Shown here one piece after another: positions 22,957 to 35,532 of a stretch of 64,000 nt of DNA; position 1 is the first letter of the stretch; the number at the start of each line of letters is the position of its first letter. The stretch is taken from NCBI GenBank assembly GCA_963969595.1, contig OZ018417.1:6140501-6204500 (forward strand), read 5' to 3'. The position numbers and the translations under genes are program-made. The stretch is from Neckera pumila. Lineage: Eukaryota > Streptophyta > Bryopsida > Hypnales > Neckeraceae. Under the pieces are notes generated by a model. The model ran no database searches, was not told the origin of the DNA, and saw only the letters and a program-made list of their open reading frames with translations.

Positions 22957-23888
22957 TTAACCTCTAAAGGACCAAACACCATTTTTTGGCAACATAGCAA
23001 TTTTGGGTAGCTCACTACAAATAGAAATTTTAATTTTTTCTTTGAAATTTTCACACAAGATGTGCCCGTGGAGTAGCTTCAAGGCCCAACAATTTTTATA
23101 ACTTTTGACTTTATGGGTAAGAAGTTATTGAATGATATGTAATTTTCCACATTCAATGGGCAGCCGGGCAACTCAAAAAAATTCTTTAAAAAAACACTTT
23201 TTTGAAAAATTAAAATTTGAAATTGGTTTTATAGATTTATCTATATTTGGAAAGCTTTGAATCATTCCATTTGGATTAACGAGTCAAAAGTTATGAGGAT
23301 TCTTAGTTGGAGGGTAGTTATGGAATCTCTACTCTAAAATAAACTTGGAAGTCCTTTCTCTAACTCAATTTTCAATATATTTGAATAAAACAAAAAACAT
23401 TGGGTGTGTATTGTTTATTACAGCATTACAACCCCTGGGATTGGCATTTTTCAATTCCATAATTAAATTCTTGACAGTTTAGTATTTTGAGTCATTCTCT
23501 ACCTCTTCCTACTTACTATTTTTTTCCTATATATTGTACAATTTCAAATGATCTAAGAATTTTCAAGATTTCCTTGAAGAATGAATCCAAAGATCAACCA
23601 CCATTTTGGACATTTTTTCATACAAATGTGACCTTGTGAAGGGCAGCTGCCCGGATTTTTGCAGTGATTAAAAAAGGATTTTTGTCAATTCAAATGCTAT
23701 TATCTTGCAATCTACATGGTGGAAAATTCTGAAATTTTTCCCGCATCTTCTTAAACCAGTGTACTACAAGATCCTACAGTTACATGTGTTCAAAAATGTT
23801 TGTTTTTCTAAAATTTGGCACTTGTATTAGAAATGGCAATTTTGGAGCGATTTTGGTGAAAACATAGTCAAAAAACTTTAGGGGTTAA
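22957..23888 (+). mobile_element. TTAA element, A type
   Basis: 932 bp, ends TTAACCTCTAAAGG and CTTTAGGGGTTAA. Belongs to a subgroup with GAGTAGCTT near the left end, shared with 24330-25259 and 3035-3313. Confidence 0.85.
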
Positions 23889-24329
23889 AGGGGATTTTAC
23901 TTTTGAGATGCACCCATAGGAAGTGTGAGCCTCAAGAAGTTTGCATGGTCTTGATGTATATCCAAGAGAGACCACAGCTACCAAGCCATATCTATTTAGC
24001 ATTAAAGCCGACATTGTAAACTGCAAGGTTAATTAAATAAACAACTTCTATGGTTGAGAGATTTTGACCCGTCATGGGTTTTTAGAATTTTTTTAGGCTT
24101 ATCTCAAAGAAGTGGACGAGAAAAAACTCTTTGAAACTCGTATAACATTATCTACTTTGGCTATGTAGGATTCTAAGTGGATTTCTCATCCATAAAGAAT
24201 GGCATGGGCCATGGCTAAAGTGAAAGTCCAACTTGGACCACTACCTACTTCTAAATCAATTACTATTTAGGAAATTCAAATCCCTTCATTCAGCCTTGGT
24301 ACAAACTAGACCTAATATTACTAATGCTA

Positions 24330-25259
24330 TTAACCTCTAAAGCACCAAACATGCTTTCTTGAGAACATAGCATTTTTGGGTAGCTCACTACAAGCGGAGT
24401 TTTTATTTTTTTCTTCGAAATTTTTACCCAACATTTTCCCGAGGAGTAGCTTTAAGGCTCAACAATTTTCATAACTTTTGACTGCAGTGTTAAAAAGTTA
24501 TTGTATGATATGTGATTTTCAATGCTTGGCGGGCAGCTCAAAAAATTCTTAAAAAATCACTTTTTTTTTAAATAAAAATTTGAAACTGGTTCTCTAGATT
24601 TATACAAACATGGAAAGCTTTTGAATCATTCCATTTTGATTAATGAAATGAAAATTATGAGGAGTTTTGTTTGCAGGTAGTTATAGAATCTCACTTTTAA
24701 ATGAACATTGAAGTCTTTTATTTAACTAAATTTTTAATATTTTTGAAAAAAATAAAAACCTTGGGTGTAGATTGTTTATTGCAACATTACCACCATTGAA
24801 ATGGGCATTTTTCAATTCTATAATTAAATTCTTAACAATTTAGTGTTTTGAATCATTCTATACTTCTTTCTGTTTGCTATTCTTTTCTTATATGTTGTAC
24901 AATTCCAAATGATCTGAAATTTTTCAAGCATATAGCCAACTTGACTTCAAAAATGAATCCAAAGGGTAACCACCATTTTGGACACTATTTCATAGAAAAG
25001 CGAGCTTGTGAACTGTAGTTGCCCAATTTTCTCCATGGCCAAAAAAAGATTTTTGTCAATTCAGTCGCTAATATCTTGCAATCTACACGGTGGAAATTTT
25101 GAAAATTTGTTCTACATCTTTTCGAACCAATGTACTACAAGATCTTATGGTTATATATGTCCAAAAATGTTCTTTTTTCTAAAATTTGGTACTTGTATTA
25201 GAAATGACATTTCCTAGAGCATTTTGGTGAAAACATAGTAAAAAATCTTTAGAGGTTAA
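24330..25259 (+). mobile_element. TTAA element, A type
   Basis: 930 bp, ends TTAACCTCTAAAG and CTTTAGAGGTTAA; closely related to 22957-23888. Confidence 0.85.
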
Positions 25260-26877
25260 TACTATAATTATAAGTCCTAATAAGGCATAAGACCCTATTT
25301 GCAACACAATTCAAAAGTTACGCTATTTGCGCCATAATTATGTATCAATAGTGTCAATTGAAGATGGTTCTTCTAACTAAAGCACTTGGACATACGTAGC
25401 AAGTGCCACCTTTGATTCCTCTTGGCCAAGCTAAAATTTTCCGTTGTAAAATCATTTCATAAACTATTTTAGTAAATGAATTTTACTATGATGAATGACA
25501 AATCGTAAGTCTATATGACAAGCATTGCATGCAAGCTTTTTCTTTATGTGTTCCAAGTCACCAACAACTTTATTACACATATATGATAATTAATATATTA
25601 AGTAAAATCAATTTTTATTTATAAAATAAATAAATAATTATGACCATAATATGAGATGAATTAAAAGATTTATCGAAGGCAATTTATGCTAAGTTTGTTA
25701 AAATCCACTTGGATTTAAATACAAGTGATACTATTGGTGTCCCCTTTTGGGATAGGATTTAATCTCATGTTATTTTACAAGGATGGAAACGCAATGAAAT
25801 GATAAATGTAATTTTATTGTCATAAATATGTAGGACTCTTAGAGGTACCACAAACTCATGTGAAAAGATAAAGGTAACCTAAAATCAACCCCAATCAGCT
25901 ATTCAGAATGTTTTTCCCTATGGAATGTCAATCCTTCTTTTGGTTAGAAAACAAACAAGCAAAATATCAATTATAGTGAGTAATAGAAAGAAAACCTCAC
26001 AGTAGAGTTGGAGGGCCATATATGAAAATGTGATGTTTTGTATGAACATTCCTCATATTTGAGCAATAAGATAATCCCAAATTCTCTTTTGACTACCACC
26101 AAGATGTGCCAAATTTTTTTTGCAATTCAATAATGAGAACTTTGCTCAATTCTATATTTGAATGGGTTTGGACATTGTTATGTTTTATGTACTACCAAAC
26201 GGCTAGGACTAGTCCGCATTTGGTCTTGTAATTTGTGTAATTCAAAAAATTTACTTGGCAAATATATGTAAGAATCCACCCTCAATTGTAAAGTATTTAA
26301 CATGTTCTTCCCATATAATTCCTAGCATATTTGACCCTTAATTCAAAATATGAATTTCATCACTAAGATTAACTATAAATTTTGCCTTTCCCCACATACC
26401 AAATTTACTCTAAGAGCATCCCCTATCCATCGCAATATCCCTCCACAAAACTAAATTACTACTGTGTGTGTTTTTCTTGCCCTTTGCAATGTGAACATTC
26501 CTGTTGCGGTTCTTCCATAATTTTCTTGTTCCACTCACTATATGGAAACTAAGATCACAATAGATCCCAACATTGATTATTTATTATTTATTTTTTGAGC
26601 TTTACAAAATTCTTGCAAGTGCTTTTCTTCTCCAATTGGCTGATTTTTTCAAGGGGACAAAGCTGTAAAGCATTCTATATATGGCTTAGATCTATTTGGG
26701 TGGAGTATTGATGAGAACCTCATAACAATTGTAAGGAAACTACAAGCAAAGATCTACTCCAAATTTATAAAAGCCTTCAATATTCAACACCAAGGGGTTC
26801 AAAATATTGAGGGCCGTAGCAGATGCTCTAATCCTTGCTCTATCCCACATCTCCAACATGCAAACCACAGGACCCTC
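25260..26877. other. AT-rich region, no gene
   Basis: No coding frame, RNA gene or repeat recognised. Confidence 0.3.
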
Positions 26878-27654
26878 CACTACCAAAAAATGTGTTGTTT
26901 TTGACATTTTTTTTCAACAATGTAGTTTTGAATAAAGTGCCAAAAAAGTATCAAACTTGATATGTCAAAGAAAGGGTCAAAAAGAGTATTGGAAACAATG
27001 CCTAAAGAGTAGCCAAAAACATGGCCAAAAATTATACATATAAAATTTTGGTTCTTTTTAGGCTACCTAAGTGCCTCCTCAAAGTTTTTGAGTTGTCCGC
27101 CTCTACTGAGCTACTTGATTGGCCCTAGGCAACTAACTTGCAAGCAATGGGATTTGAACCTCTCAGCTCATGGTTAGTGGTGGGAATTGTTTGTGTCTTT
27201 CAACATGCGTGAAATTGAGGATTTATGTGAAGACATGTCTATTTAGCATTTCTTGCATTTCTTATGTTGACAAGACACCCTTTTTGTAAGGTGTACAACT
27301 CCTCAAAATATTGTTCAATTAAAATGTTCTTGAAATGCAAAAGGAACACAAATCAAACTACCAAGTTGTATCGTATTGGGGACCTTATGAATTTCACAGT
27401 GAATCACTTTTTTTTCAACATTTTTATTGAAAAATTTTCCAAATCACTTTCTGACATTCTTCCAATTCACTTTTTTTTACATTCTTTTCAACAACAATTT
27501 TTTTTGACACTATAATATTAAACAAAGTGTCAAAATGTTCTGAATTTCGTGACACCTCATTTTTTGATAATTTAGGTTAGAAAATAGTATCTAAAAAAAT
27601 ATCAATAAAAGTATATGAACAAAGTGTAAAAAACAACACATGTTTTGGGAGTAG
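26878..27654 (+). mobile_element. Possible non-autonomous CACTA (En/Spm) element
   Basis: Left end CACTACCAAAAAATGTGTTG and right end whose mirror reads CTACTCCCAAAACATGTGTT give inverted ends of about 28 bp. TGACA/GTGTCA motifs recur inside, like subterminal repeats of CACTA elements. The right terminus is not a clean TAGTG and no exact 3-bp target duplication was found. No transposase. Confidence 0.45.
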
Positions 27655-28449
27655 ACCTTTTCGAGGTATTTATAATACTCCGTACTTATTATTAGATCTC
27701 CCTTGTTTTTCTATTTTTTTACCAGTATATTCAAGTTAACTCTAAAGTGTGCAATGCCGGACCAAGAGCCGGAGTTTGAAAAAAAAATGAAACCAAACTT
27801 TGCTTGAAGTACTAAAACTGGGGTCTAATGGAGTTTGGTGTTGTGTTTCTTTTTTGTACTGAAGTAGTCTGTTTTAAAAGCAATTCTTTAAGTCAATCCT
27901 ACAATTAGCTCCCAAATGGATATGAGGTAATCCTTAAATTGACCTAATCAGCCACCAAGTGAATTAAGAATAAAGTGTTTTTCTTTGCAAGGGCCAATCA
28001 TTCTCCTTTGGTTTTCCAAATCTCTTTACAAGTTGCAAGGGACTAGATTTGGGGAGATTTTGAGTCACAAGCAAGTGACTATAACATAAATCTATGAAAA
28101 TTTATAAGTAATTCAATAATGCTTCAAAAAAGAATATGAAATCATTTTTTGTTATATGCTACGTTTACCTTTTCTTGTATGAAAATGAGATAAAAATCTC
28201 TCTGTCCCTGGAAGCAAATGAAAATGGCGGACCAACACTTAAATGGTCTCTTTTAATACCTAAGCGCTCCCACGCCAAGTTTTTGGATGACTAACAAATT
28301 GAAATTCTTGTTTCTTTCTCATTCTACTTGGATGAAAGTCATCTTTATTTGTAGAGATACATTATCAAGTTATTATCCTACCTCATGGTTGGATTTGGTG
28401 ATACTAGATTACATTATATTTTTCTAAAATTGCAAATGTGGAACTATGT
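27655..28449. other. AT-rich region, no gene
   Basis: Nothing recognised. Confidence 0.3.
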
Positions 28450-28839
28450 TCAGAAGTTGACCAAGACAAAATTGCATTGACTCTAGTTTAAAACTAGATT
28501 TGCAAAAGTGAGGTCATAGATTTTAAAAATACAAAAAATTTCAAAAATTCACCATGTAAAGAAAACCTCCTTTCAAATCCATTCCAACAAATTTTACTCA
28601 AAAAAAGAAAACATTTTGCTTCAAATCGAATTTAGGAAGAATTTTGAAATTTCCCGTTCAAAATTTATAGAAAAATATTGGTGATAGCATTGGTGAATAT
28701 AATTGTACAGATGGAATCCAAAATTAAAAATCTTTAACTTTTATTTGTACATCAATTCCAAAATATTCTTCCAAATAATTTATAACAATTTTTCTCAAAT
28801 TGTGAATTCTTGAGAAGCCTTTGGATGTTTAGGGGTTAA
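28450..28839 (-). mobile_element. TTAA element, D type, partial
   Basis: Ends TTTAGGGGTTAA; reading leftward, the first 300 bp parallel the left part of the D copy at 47599-48156. The other end is not identified. Confidence 0.45.
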
Positions 28840-29176
28840 AGTAGACTACCGTATTTCAAATGAAATTCAGCACTTTGTTGCCAAAACAATTTAATTTTGG
28901 CATTTGGACAATTTGGCAACTTAATTTCATTTTTTTGGCTTTCAGCACTTTCCTCTCCAAATTTTTCAACACTCCTCTTCAAATGAATTGTTTTTTTCTA
29001 TTGTATTCATGCATAAATGAGTTTCTTTTTCTAAATTTTTTCAAGAGTATTTTTTGAATATTCATAATTGGCAACAATGACATTCTCTCAAAAATAGTTG
29101 TACAATTATTCAAATTTAAGACATGTCCCAAATGTCCCCTAATTATTTACAAAACTCACCTACACAAAGGGTACCC

Positions 29177-30108
29177 TTAACCCTTAAAGGACCATTGTCC
29201 GTTGGGGGACAAATGGGATTTTGGGTAGGTACCTACAGGATGAATTTTTGTTGTGATTTTTTGAAACTTTTTTTGAGGATAAAAAAACTGATAAAGCTTC
29301 GTGGGAATATTATTTTTTTTTCAATCGGTGCCTGGGAACAAAAGTTATGCCCCAAAAAGCTCAAAACAAGGGAGAGGGGGCAGCAAAATTTTTTTGCAAA
29401 ACATTCAATTTAATTTTTTTTAATTTTCTTTCTTTATAGATTATTTTTGCCTATTTGGGAAGATTTGATTCATTTCATTTGGATTTTTTATGAGAAAGTT
29501 ATGGACAATCTTGTTTTTTGGGCAACTAGAGCATCTTCTTGAAAAAAATAACTTGTAGGATTCATTTTGGAATGCATTTTTTGCAATTTAAGAAAAAAAA
29601 AAGTTCCACATGGTTTCATTTTCTTGCTAGAACAATCTCACCATTGGAATTAGTGCATTTTGATTCCATCTAAAAGATATTAATATTGTAGATTTTCCTT
29701 CTATCTTGTACTATCTTCCACTTAACAATTTTTTTAGAAATGAAAATTAAGTTTTTTTGAATTTCTTTTTTTTCCCTAGACTCTCAACCCAATTCTCCAC
29801 TATAAAGATTTAAATCTCAAAACTCTGTAGTGCAAAAAATTTATGTTAAAAATGTTCAAAGTCAAAAAATCTAGTCCCACAATGTGCTGAAAATCTTGTT
29901 TTTTTCACTTTAAACGCAGATATCTTGCAATCTGTGCGGTCAAAAATTTTGAAATTTTTTCCACACATTTTCATGCTAATTAGGTATAAGATTTAATAGT
30001 TGGATTTGCGAAAAAAAACAATTTTCAGATTTTTTTACTCTTTGCTCTAGAAATGACAGTTTTGAGAGTTTTTTGGCAGAAACAAGGCCTTGGTCCTTTA
30101 GGGGTTAA
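29177..30108 (+). mobile_element. TTAA element, B type
   Basis: 932 bp, ends TTAACCCTTAAAGG and CCTTTAGGGGTTAA. Confidence 0.87.
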
Positions 30109-30411
30109 AGGACGTTTAGACCCAAGGAGCATGTTGTACAGAGAATAACAAGAATTGCAAGAACTTGTGTGTGTGGTTATTTTTGAAAATTGTCTCATTT
30201 TTCTTCTCGTCCAAGGAGGCATGGAATGAGGTTTTGCTTCATAGGAATTGTGATCATTGCAAGTAGAGCAATCTTCATCGTCTTGTGCGGAGGAGGAGAC
30301 ACTTCTTTGCTTGGTGGAGAGCAATTATCCGAATTGGTTCCCTACCTAGTTCTACAGCTTGCCAGAAAACCTGCAGCTCCGCATTGCTTGTTTCCTTTAA
30401 GGATTAAGATA
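30109..30411. other. Spacer with an unrecognised 81-codon frame
   Basis: The plus-strand frame at 30190-30435 (MSHFSSRPRRHGM...) runs into a dispersed repeat and matches nothing known. Confidence 0.2.
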
Positions 30412-30700
30412 GCCGACCCATTTCCAACCATTTAAGCAACTACGCATATTTGGAGCACAAGTTTTTTGAGTGCGGAATTTTTTCTATGTAGCTAAATAGA
30501 GTTTGGAAGGATTGCATATTTTTCTACAATTTTATTACACAAAACGTAAATACTATGAAATTTTCGTGGAAGAATCTCTTTGATCTATAATAGTTATATA
30601 GACCTTTTTATTTTTGACCATAGGTGGATTGCAAAATCAACCAACGGCTGGTTGCAATATTGGGAGCCTTGCAGCCAATCATAATGCGCCACAACTTTAC
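30412..30700 (+). repeat. N-family dispersed repeat, copy 1
   Basis: Shares about 290 bp with 42957-43245, including GAGTGCGGAATT and TAGCCAATCATAATGC-like blocks. No inverted ends found. Confidence 0.6.
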
Positions 30701-30774
30701 GAAAAGAGAGTAGCCTATACACTCATTGGCAAAACCGAGAACAAATTTGATATTTTTTCATTCAAACAACTATA

Positions 30775-31025
30775 CCACTAGATGACATTTCAGGGAATTG
30801 GAGGGTCGTTTCAAGCCCATTCCCCAATCTAGCCTGATTATGTGAATAGCGGTATGGGCTATCAAAAATATTTTAAAAATGAAAATGAAAAAGAAAAAGA
30901 AAATCTACATATCATTTCAAGCATTTTTTTCTTTTTTTTCAAAAATGACCTGTCACGGTGTATGCCACATCAACTAGCTGTTGCAACTGTGTTCCTGCAG
31001 TCTGGAAATGCAAAGAACTTGCCAA
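30775..31025 (+). repeat. O-family dispersed repeat, copy 2
   Basis: Inverted match of 3813-4070, containing CCTGATTATGTGAATAGCGG. Confidence 0.5.
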
Positions 31026-31224
31026 GAACTCATGGTCTTCCAATACCCCCAAATGTCATCTAATGCATTAGCATCAATAGGCAAATTCCAAAAGTTGATT
31101 GCCAAAAATTACATTAGCCTTCATAAAATTGGCAATTTTTTGATGGCATTGACAATAATATTTTTAATTTTTTGGTATTTGTTGGATCAATTATGTGCAT
31201 CATGAACTTTAGTCTTTGGACTAA

Positions 31225-31600
31225 AAAAAATCAATACCTTAAATGAGGCTGTTTGTTTGTTTGTTTGTTTGTTTTGTTTTGTTTTGTTTGTAGCGTGGAC
31301 AACTTCCTGACTGTGCGTCCCTCGGCCGCGTGCTTGGTACCATCGGAAAGCTCTAGCCGAGGAGGGGTGTACCAGCTTGGTTTCGTGGCGTTTGGAGCGG
31401 TGGTGCAAAAGTTATTGAATTTCAAAGTATTTATTGATTAAAAAAATTAGAAAATTACTTTTACTTTGATTTTGGTGGCGTTCTTGGTACTGGAAGTGGA
31501 AACAGGAGTAGAACTGGGAGTAGAATCGGAAGTAGAACCAGGAGTGGAACCAGGAGTAGATGAAAATTGGGCCAACGGCACAGGGTCACACTAGTTGAAC
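31225..31600 (+). repeat. M-family dispersed repeat, copy 2
   Basis: TTTG run at 31249-31290, one GTGCTTGGTACCATCGGAAAG unit, a short GGAAGTAGAAC-like tandem, and the same end ACGGCACAGGG..CACACTAGT as copy 1. Confidence 0.6.
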
Positions 31601-32339
31601 CTAAAAACACATTATACGGCTATAAAATATAAATTGAACGCATAGTCCATTTCAACATATATTTCAAATGCAAGAGCATTAAGATATAACAATGGTCTAT
31701 ATTGCAACCTATACTCTCTACAATGGCTAATGCAATCCCATACTCTCAATTCCAAAAACAAAATTCAAATATTGTGAGAACCAACATCATTTACATATTT
31801 GACATATTATTCATATTTTAAACTTTACAAAATGTTAACTTCTTACGATTTTTGTGTTCAACAAATTAAAATGATGGATACCAACATGCTAAGGCACAAA
31901 AAGTTTTTTTGGAATTTTAAAAAATATTGACAAAATATAAAGTAGTTCCAAATTATAGCATATTAAACCGAGTTTCAATTTGGCTAACTTTGAAGTTAAT
32001 TTTCTTTTGGGTGAAAACTAATTTTTTCTTGAAACTTCCATAAAAATGTGCCACATGAAACACACTACAACTTTAAATAATCAACTTTTGGAATTTGCCC
32101 ATTGATGCTAATGGTATGGTTATTTGAATGAAAAAAATTCAAATTTGTATTCAATTTTGTTTGTCAATGTAGATTGGAAATGGGGGGGGGGGGGGGGGGG
32201 ATTGCATTTGTTCCAAAAAAAGAAAGAAATGGAGGGTGATGAGAAATGGGTCAGCTAACTTACTATAACTTAAAGCTTTCTTTGACTCATTTGGATATTT
32301 CAAAATAGCATGGTTTCAATCAACATAGGTGGCCTTCGG
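31601..32339. other. AT-rich spacer with a poly(G) run
   Basis: No gene. A run of about 19 G lies at 32182-32200. Confidence 0.3.
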
Positions 32340-33596
32340 ACTTCTCTCAAAAAGCTCTTTGGGATGCCTTGCTCGACTCCACGTAGGCGGCACAAATGAA
32401 GGCATACTTGGCGTCTAGACAACACCGTCATCAAGTCAACTCTAAATGGCGGAAGTTTGATAAAAGCCTGGATTCATTTTCTTGCAGTAGTTTACCCCCT
32501 AAAAGACCGGCATGCGTTTTTTGGCTGTACAAAAATTTTGGGCAGGTACGTGTGACTAGAGATTTCTATATTTTAGGTTGAAATTTTAATAGAAGGTGGG
32601 CGCAAGGAATATCTTTCATATGCACTAAATTTCATGACATTTGGAAATGTGAGTCAAAAATTCTGGCCTAATATGTTATTATTTTTTGTAATTGGGTAGT
32701 CCAAACAAATTAAAAAAAATCGCTTTTTTTGAAAATAAAAATTTGAAATTGGTTTTCTAGAATTATATATAGGTAAAAAGGCTTTGAATCATCCCATTTT
32801 GATCAATGAGTCAAAAGTTATGAAGATTTTTAGTTTGCAGGCAATTATAGATTCTCTACCCAAAAATAAACTTTAAAGTCCTTTATCTTATTCAATTTTC
32901 AATATTTTTTGAAAAGAATAAAATCCTAGGATGTAGATTATTTATGAAAAACATTGCAACCATTCGGATTAGCATTTTTCAATTCCATAATTGAATTCTT
33001 GACAATTTTGTATTTTGAATCATTCTCTACTACTATCTACTTTCTATTTTTTCTTATATATTGTACAATTCAAAATGAAGTGAAAATTTTCAAGCGTGTA
33101 GTCAACTTGTCTAGGAAAAAGAATCCAAATAAGCACCATCATTTTGGACATTTTTCCATCAAAAACTGAGCTTGTGAAGTGCTATTGCCCTGTTATTCGC
33201 AGGGCCCAAAAAATGGTTTCAATGATTTTGAATGCTTATATCTTGCAATCCACGCGGTGGAAAGTTTTGAAATTTTTACCACATGTTTTCAAGTCATCAT
33301 ACTACAAGATCCTACAATCACATGTGTCAAAAAAAAAAAATTCAAAAATTTGGTACTTGTTCTAAAAATGGCAAGTTTTGAGCGTTTTTGGTGAAAACAT
33401 AGTCACAGAACTATAGGGGTTAAAGGAACAGTGACCATATCACTTGGAACAAGACCCCTCCCCTTCCTAGCTCCTTTTTATAATTCAGTTGTGACTTTTC
33501 TTGCCTGTACTCGTTTCTCTTCATTGTCCAGCCTTTGGCTTGGCTGGCTTGTAATTTTTTTTTTTAATGCAATGTTTTTTCCACTGGTTCTAAATA
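32340..33596 (+). mobile_element. LINE 3' end, split by a TTAA element
   Basis: Plus-strand LINE remnant: a frame with SQKALWDALLDST (compare QQALWEALLDAG at 3574-3813) ends near 32490. The TTAA element 32492-33423 follows, then the tail resumes and ends TTTAATGCAATG...CCACTGGTTC before an A-rich run. The tail parallels the LINE tails at 3314 and 48316. Confidence 0.55.
32492..33423 (+). mobile_element. TTAA element, A type, inside a LINE remnant
   Basis: 932 bp, ends TTTACCCCCTAAAAG and CTATAGGGGTTAA; full A interior. Confidence 0.83.
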
Positions 33597-33994
<398 letters not shown>

Positions 33995-34443
33995 CTTCCT
34001 CTGACACCGCTGTTGCACCACTGTTACAACTGGGAACGACCCTTTCCTATTATCATTTTGGCGAGTGACGTCATCCAATTGCTGACATCAGCCAGTCGGG
34101 TGGAACCCCTGACTGCGGGGTACACTACAGTAATTAATGAAGTCAGTCGCTAGCCTCCCACGCGCATTTCAGCAGGGGTCAGTCGCCTGTTCACGTTCCT
34201 CTCCACAGTAGCAGAAAGGGATGAGAGTGAACTAAAAGGCACTGTGGACGCGATGAATCAAATCCAGAGGGGGGGTGCTTTTTCCTGAATACTCGGACAC
34301 CAACCTAAGTTAGCTACTGTAGCTCCTCTCCTCTATTGTGTGAACAGAAACTGTAGACGAATATTTCCTTTACTTTTTTTAATTGGGAAAAAAAGATCTT
34401 TTTGAAAGGAGGAAGGAGGAGAAGAATGTGCAGACAGAGAACC
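33995..34443. other. GC-richer spacer, no gene
   Basis: No coding or RNA gene recognised between the microsatellite and the H-family MITE. Confidence 0.3.
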
Positions 34444-35532
34444 GGAAGATGCTAAATCCTCCATTCGAAGTGGGCCCTGCGGGTCAAATTTACTGTAACA
34501 AAAATGCAAGAATTTTTTATTTTCCACACATGATAAAATTTGCAAATTCTGAATTCATGTTTGCAATCTGAGACTCCAAATTAGTTAGGGGAGGTCAAGA
34601 ACATACCCTAAACACGGCATAAAATAGGGGGCTTCTTTTTTGGATTTACCCTGGAGAACACAAAATTCTCCCAGCTGGTTCCACTCTGAATGGAGGATTT
34701 AACCCCTAAGTGCCTAAGCCTTTCCAAGTGTGTTCTTCCTATGAAAAAAGAGCATGGACTTATAGTTATCCCCAATGATGCAAATTGTGTTTTTTTCAAA
34801 ATCTAACCTTATAGATGTTTAAAGAGCTAGCCTATTGGTACATATACCAATTTTGAGTGCAAAATTGCATAGGAGTTGTGAGATCATAACAAGATAAATG
34901 TATGTTTTCTATTTTTAGTATGTTGTCCCTCCCCACAATGTTTGAGAAATTTGCATATAAATTTTTTGGGGGATTGGAGGTGACATGAACAACTACAAAT
35001 TATGTTAGTACTCTAAAATACACTTTCAAAAAACTCAATTTCACATGCAAAGCTATCAAATTCATTACACAATCCACCTTGCAATTGTTGAAATGCAATT
35101 TTTTTTATAAGTAGAAATCACAAATAACTCCAAATCAACACTTGCATGTTTAAATTTTCAGGGGTGAAAATCATGAAAAGACTTTACTCTTTCTATTGGG
35201 ACCATTTTCAAAGCAAATGAATAAGTACAACTTTTTAGATCTCACTTCAAGTAAAATTGGCAAGCTTTACTTAAAGCCGAGAAATCAAATAAAATTTGTA
35301 AGCTTTACTCTTCCTCAATGAGACATATATGCTTTTGAGGACCTCTCAAAAATCAAATATTTACCTTTTTCAGTGAAAAATATAAGTTTTCAATAATTAA
35401 CCTTCAAAATTGCCCGTAAAAAATTTTAAACAGGTCAAAGGAATTTAATTGCCCACCTTGAAACGAGCCTGAAATTTTGGACCGACCATATTTGGTCGCT
35501 TAGGCAGTTAAGGGTTAACTTAACGTCTTGCC
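34444..35532. mobile_element. H-family MITE, copy 2, split by a TTAA element
   Basis: Left end GGAAGATGCTAAATCC. The right end GGAGGATTTAA is separated from its last bases (CGTCTTGCC) by the insertion 34699-35518. Without the insertion the element is about 270 bp, as in copy 1. Confidence 0.65.
34699..35518 (+). mobile_element. TTAA element, F type
   Basis: 820 bp bounded by TTAACCCCTAAGTGCCTAAGC and the mirror GCTTAGGCAGTTAAGGGTTAA. The interior differs from A and B types, so it is a separate family with the same target and similar first bases. Confidence 0.75.

Noticed and set aside
27056..27180. tRNA-like A box (TAGCTCAGTAGAGG) and B box (GGTTCAAATCC) on the minus strand
   Set aside because: The boxes are in the wrong order for a tRNA or a simple SINE (B box before A box), and no cloverleaf can be drawn.
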